A DNA stretch of 64,000 nucleotides from Chamaecrista fasciculata (taxonomy: Eukaryota; Streptophyta; Magnoliopsida; Fabales; Fabaceae), in contig QANZ01012774.1 of assembly GCA_003254925.1 (NCBI GenBank), positions 156,059 through 220,058 on the forward strand. Direction: 5' to 3'. Below the pieces are notes generated by a model. That model searched no databases and was not told the DNA's origin. It worked only from the letters and a program-made list of their open reading frames with translations. Every line of letters begins with the position of its first letter. Position 1 is the first letter of the stretch. Positions 63,256 to 64,000 of this stretch are shown here, in pieces. A program made the position numbers and the translations under genes.

Positions 63256-63434
63256 TCTTATATTATATGGCTCCACCCCTTTCTGGTCGTCCACATTTTA
63301 AAATTATAGTACAAAATTAATAATAAGAGAAAATTTAGTATTTAATCCCTTCCTTTTTACTGAGTTAACGATTTAGTTCTTCATTTATTTTACATACATA
63401 TTTGCGTGCCCGTTAGGACACGCAAAGCCTCTAG
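63256..63434 (+). mobile_element. Short non-autonomous Helitron (179 bp)
   Basis: It starts with TC after an A (A|TCTTATATTATATGGCTCC) and ends CTAG before a T. Just inside the 3' end is a hairpin with stem GCGTG.CC / GG.CACGC around GTTA-like bases. These are textbook Helitron ends with A/T target. It shares its 5' region with 30205-30557. Confidence 0.7.
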
Positions 63435-63517
63435 TAGTCATATATGTCTTTTACTTTTTTGGTTTTTCTACAACATTGTTTATTTACGGATTGCTTTTGA
63501 ATTGGTAATTATAAAAA

Positions 63518-63788
63518 GGTCTTAAGTGCACTTTTGGTCCCCCTAACTTTCGCAAAGGTCTCAATTTGGTCCCCTAATTTTTTTTGTTGCAATTTTGGTC
63601 CCATAACTTTTGAAAACGTCTCACCATTGGTCTTAAGTTAGGGGACCAAAATTGAAACTTTTGCGAAAGTTACGGGACCAATGGTGAGACGTTTTCAAAA
63701 GTTAGGGGACTAAAATTGTAACAAAAAAAGTTAGGAGACCAAATTGATACCTTTTTGAAAGTTAGGGGACCAAAAGTGCACTTAAGCC
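63518..63788. mobile_element. Mutator-like foldback MITE (271 bp)
   Basis: The left end GGTCTTAAGTGCACTTTTGG is mirrored by CCAAAAGTGCACTTAAGCC at the right. The 8-mer TATAAAAA flanks both sides (63510-63517 and 63789-63796). It is related in its ends to 18845-19286. Confidence 0.7.
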
Positions 63789-63796
63789 TATAAAAA

Positions 63797-64000
63797 ATAA
63801 TAAGTTGAGAAAAGAAATTCCATGTGTAATTAAGTCATGCTGTGGCTTTATTTGACAAAATAAAGGCATGTGTATTTGCAGGCAGCACACATTATTAAAT
63901 TGAGAAAGAGATACATATGTGGTTGAGGCTTGCGTGGCGGCCCCAACATTATGTGACCACCAGTGCAAATCACAATCATGGATATTCCCATTTTCTGTGT
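63797..64000. other. Window end; no gene seen
   Basis: The sequence is AT-rich without recognised features. Confidence 0.3.

Overview
The window is nuclear DNA of a flowering plant, most likely a eudicot. The genes have many exons with GT-AG introns, the intergenic DNA is AT-rich, and the repeats are typical of plants: Copia LTR elements with a Met-tRNA primer site, Mutator-type elements with 9-bp duplications, Helitron ends and an RTE LINE tail. I could not place the species. A few single N bases and very long homopolymers indicate a draft-quality assembly.

Layout. 1-4.3 kb: repeats and upstream DNA. 4557-9657 (+): an 18-exon beta-galactosidase (GH35, 724 aa). 9.7-14.4 kb: no recognisable protein gene. 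14892-16592 (-): an intronless PAO5-type polyamine oxidase. 17.6-34 kb: a gene-free block built of nested transposons: Mutator-like foldback elements, a LINE tail, a gutted Copia element (26699-28418), a Helitron-like fragment and a 1.75-kb long-TIR MULE (32142-33893). 35289-36182 (-): a single-exon short-chain dehydrogenase. 37358-40540 (-): the meiotic recombinase DMC1 (15 exons, 344 aa). 41278-46847 (+): an ANTH-domain clathrin-assembly protein (15 exons, 587 aa). 47778-52423 (-): a TBC-domain Rab-GAP (5 coding exons, 905 aa). 53-64 kb: gene-poor DNA with a second gutted Copia element (59756-61944) and small transposons.

The genes are unrelated housekeeping or developmental genes with no operon-like relation. 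BGAL and PAO5 converge, DMC1 and the ANTH gene diverge from a 0.74-kb shared upstream region, and the ANTH and TBC genes converge. BGAL acts on cell-wall galactans, PAO5 on polyamines and DMC1 in meiotic recombination; the ANTH and TBC proteins both act in membrane traffic.

Three things stand out. (1) The last intron of DMC1 has the signature of a minor-spliceosome (U12) AT-AC intron; reading it this way restores a full 344-aa protein. (2) At least nine tiny inserts (12-18 bp, mostly ...CC followed by an A run) are each flanked by direct repeats of 9-17 bp, as if made by LINE-type retroposition of almost nothing but a tail. I know of no named family that matches them. (3) Two Copia elements have unusual TA...TA termini, intact 5-bp target duplications and complementary internal deletions that start close to or within an LTR.
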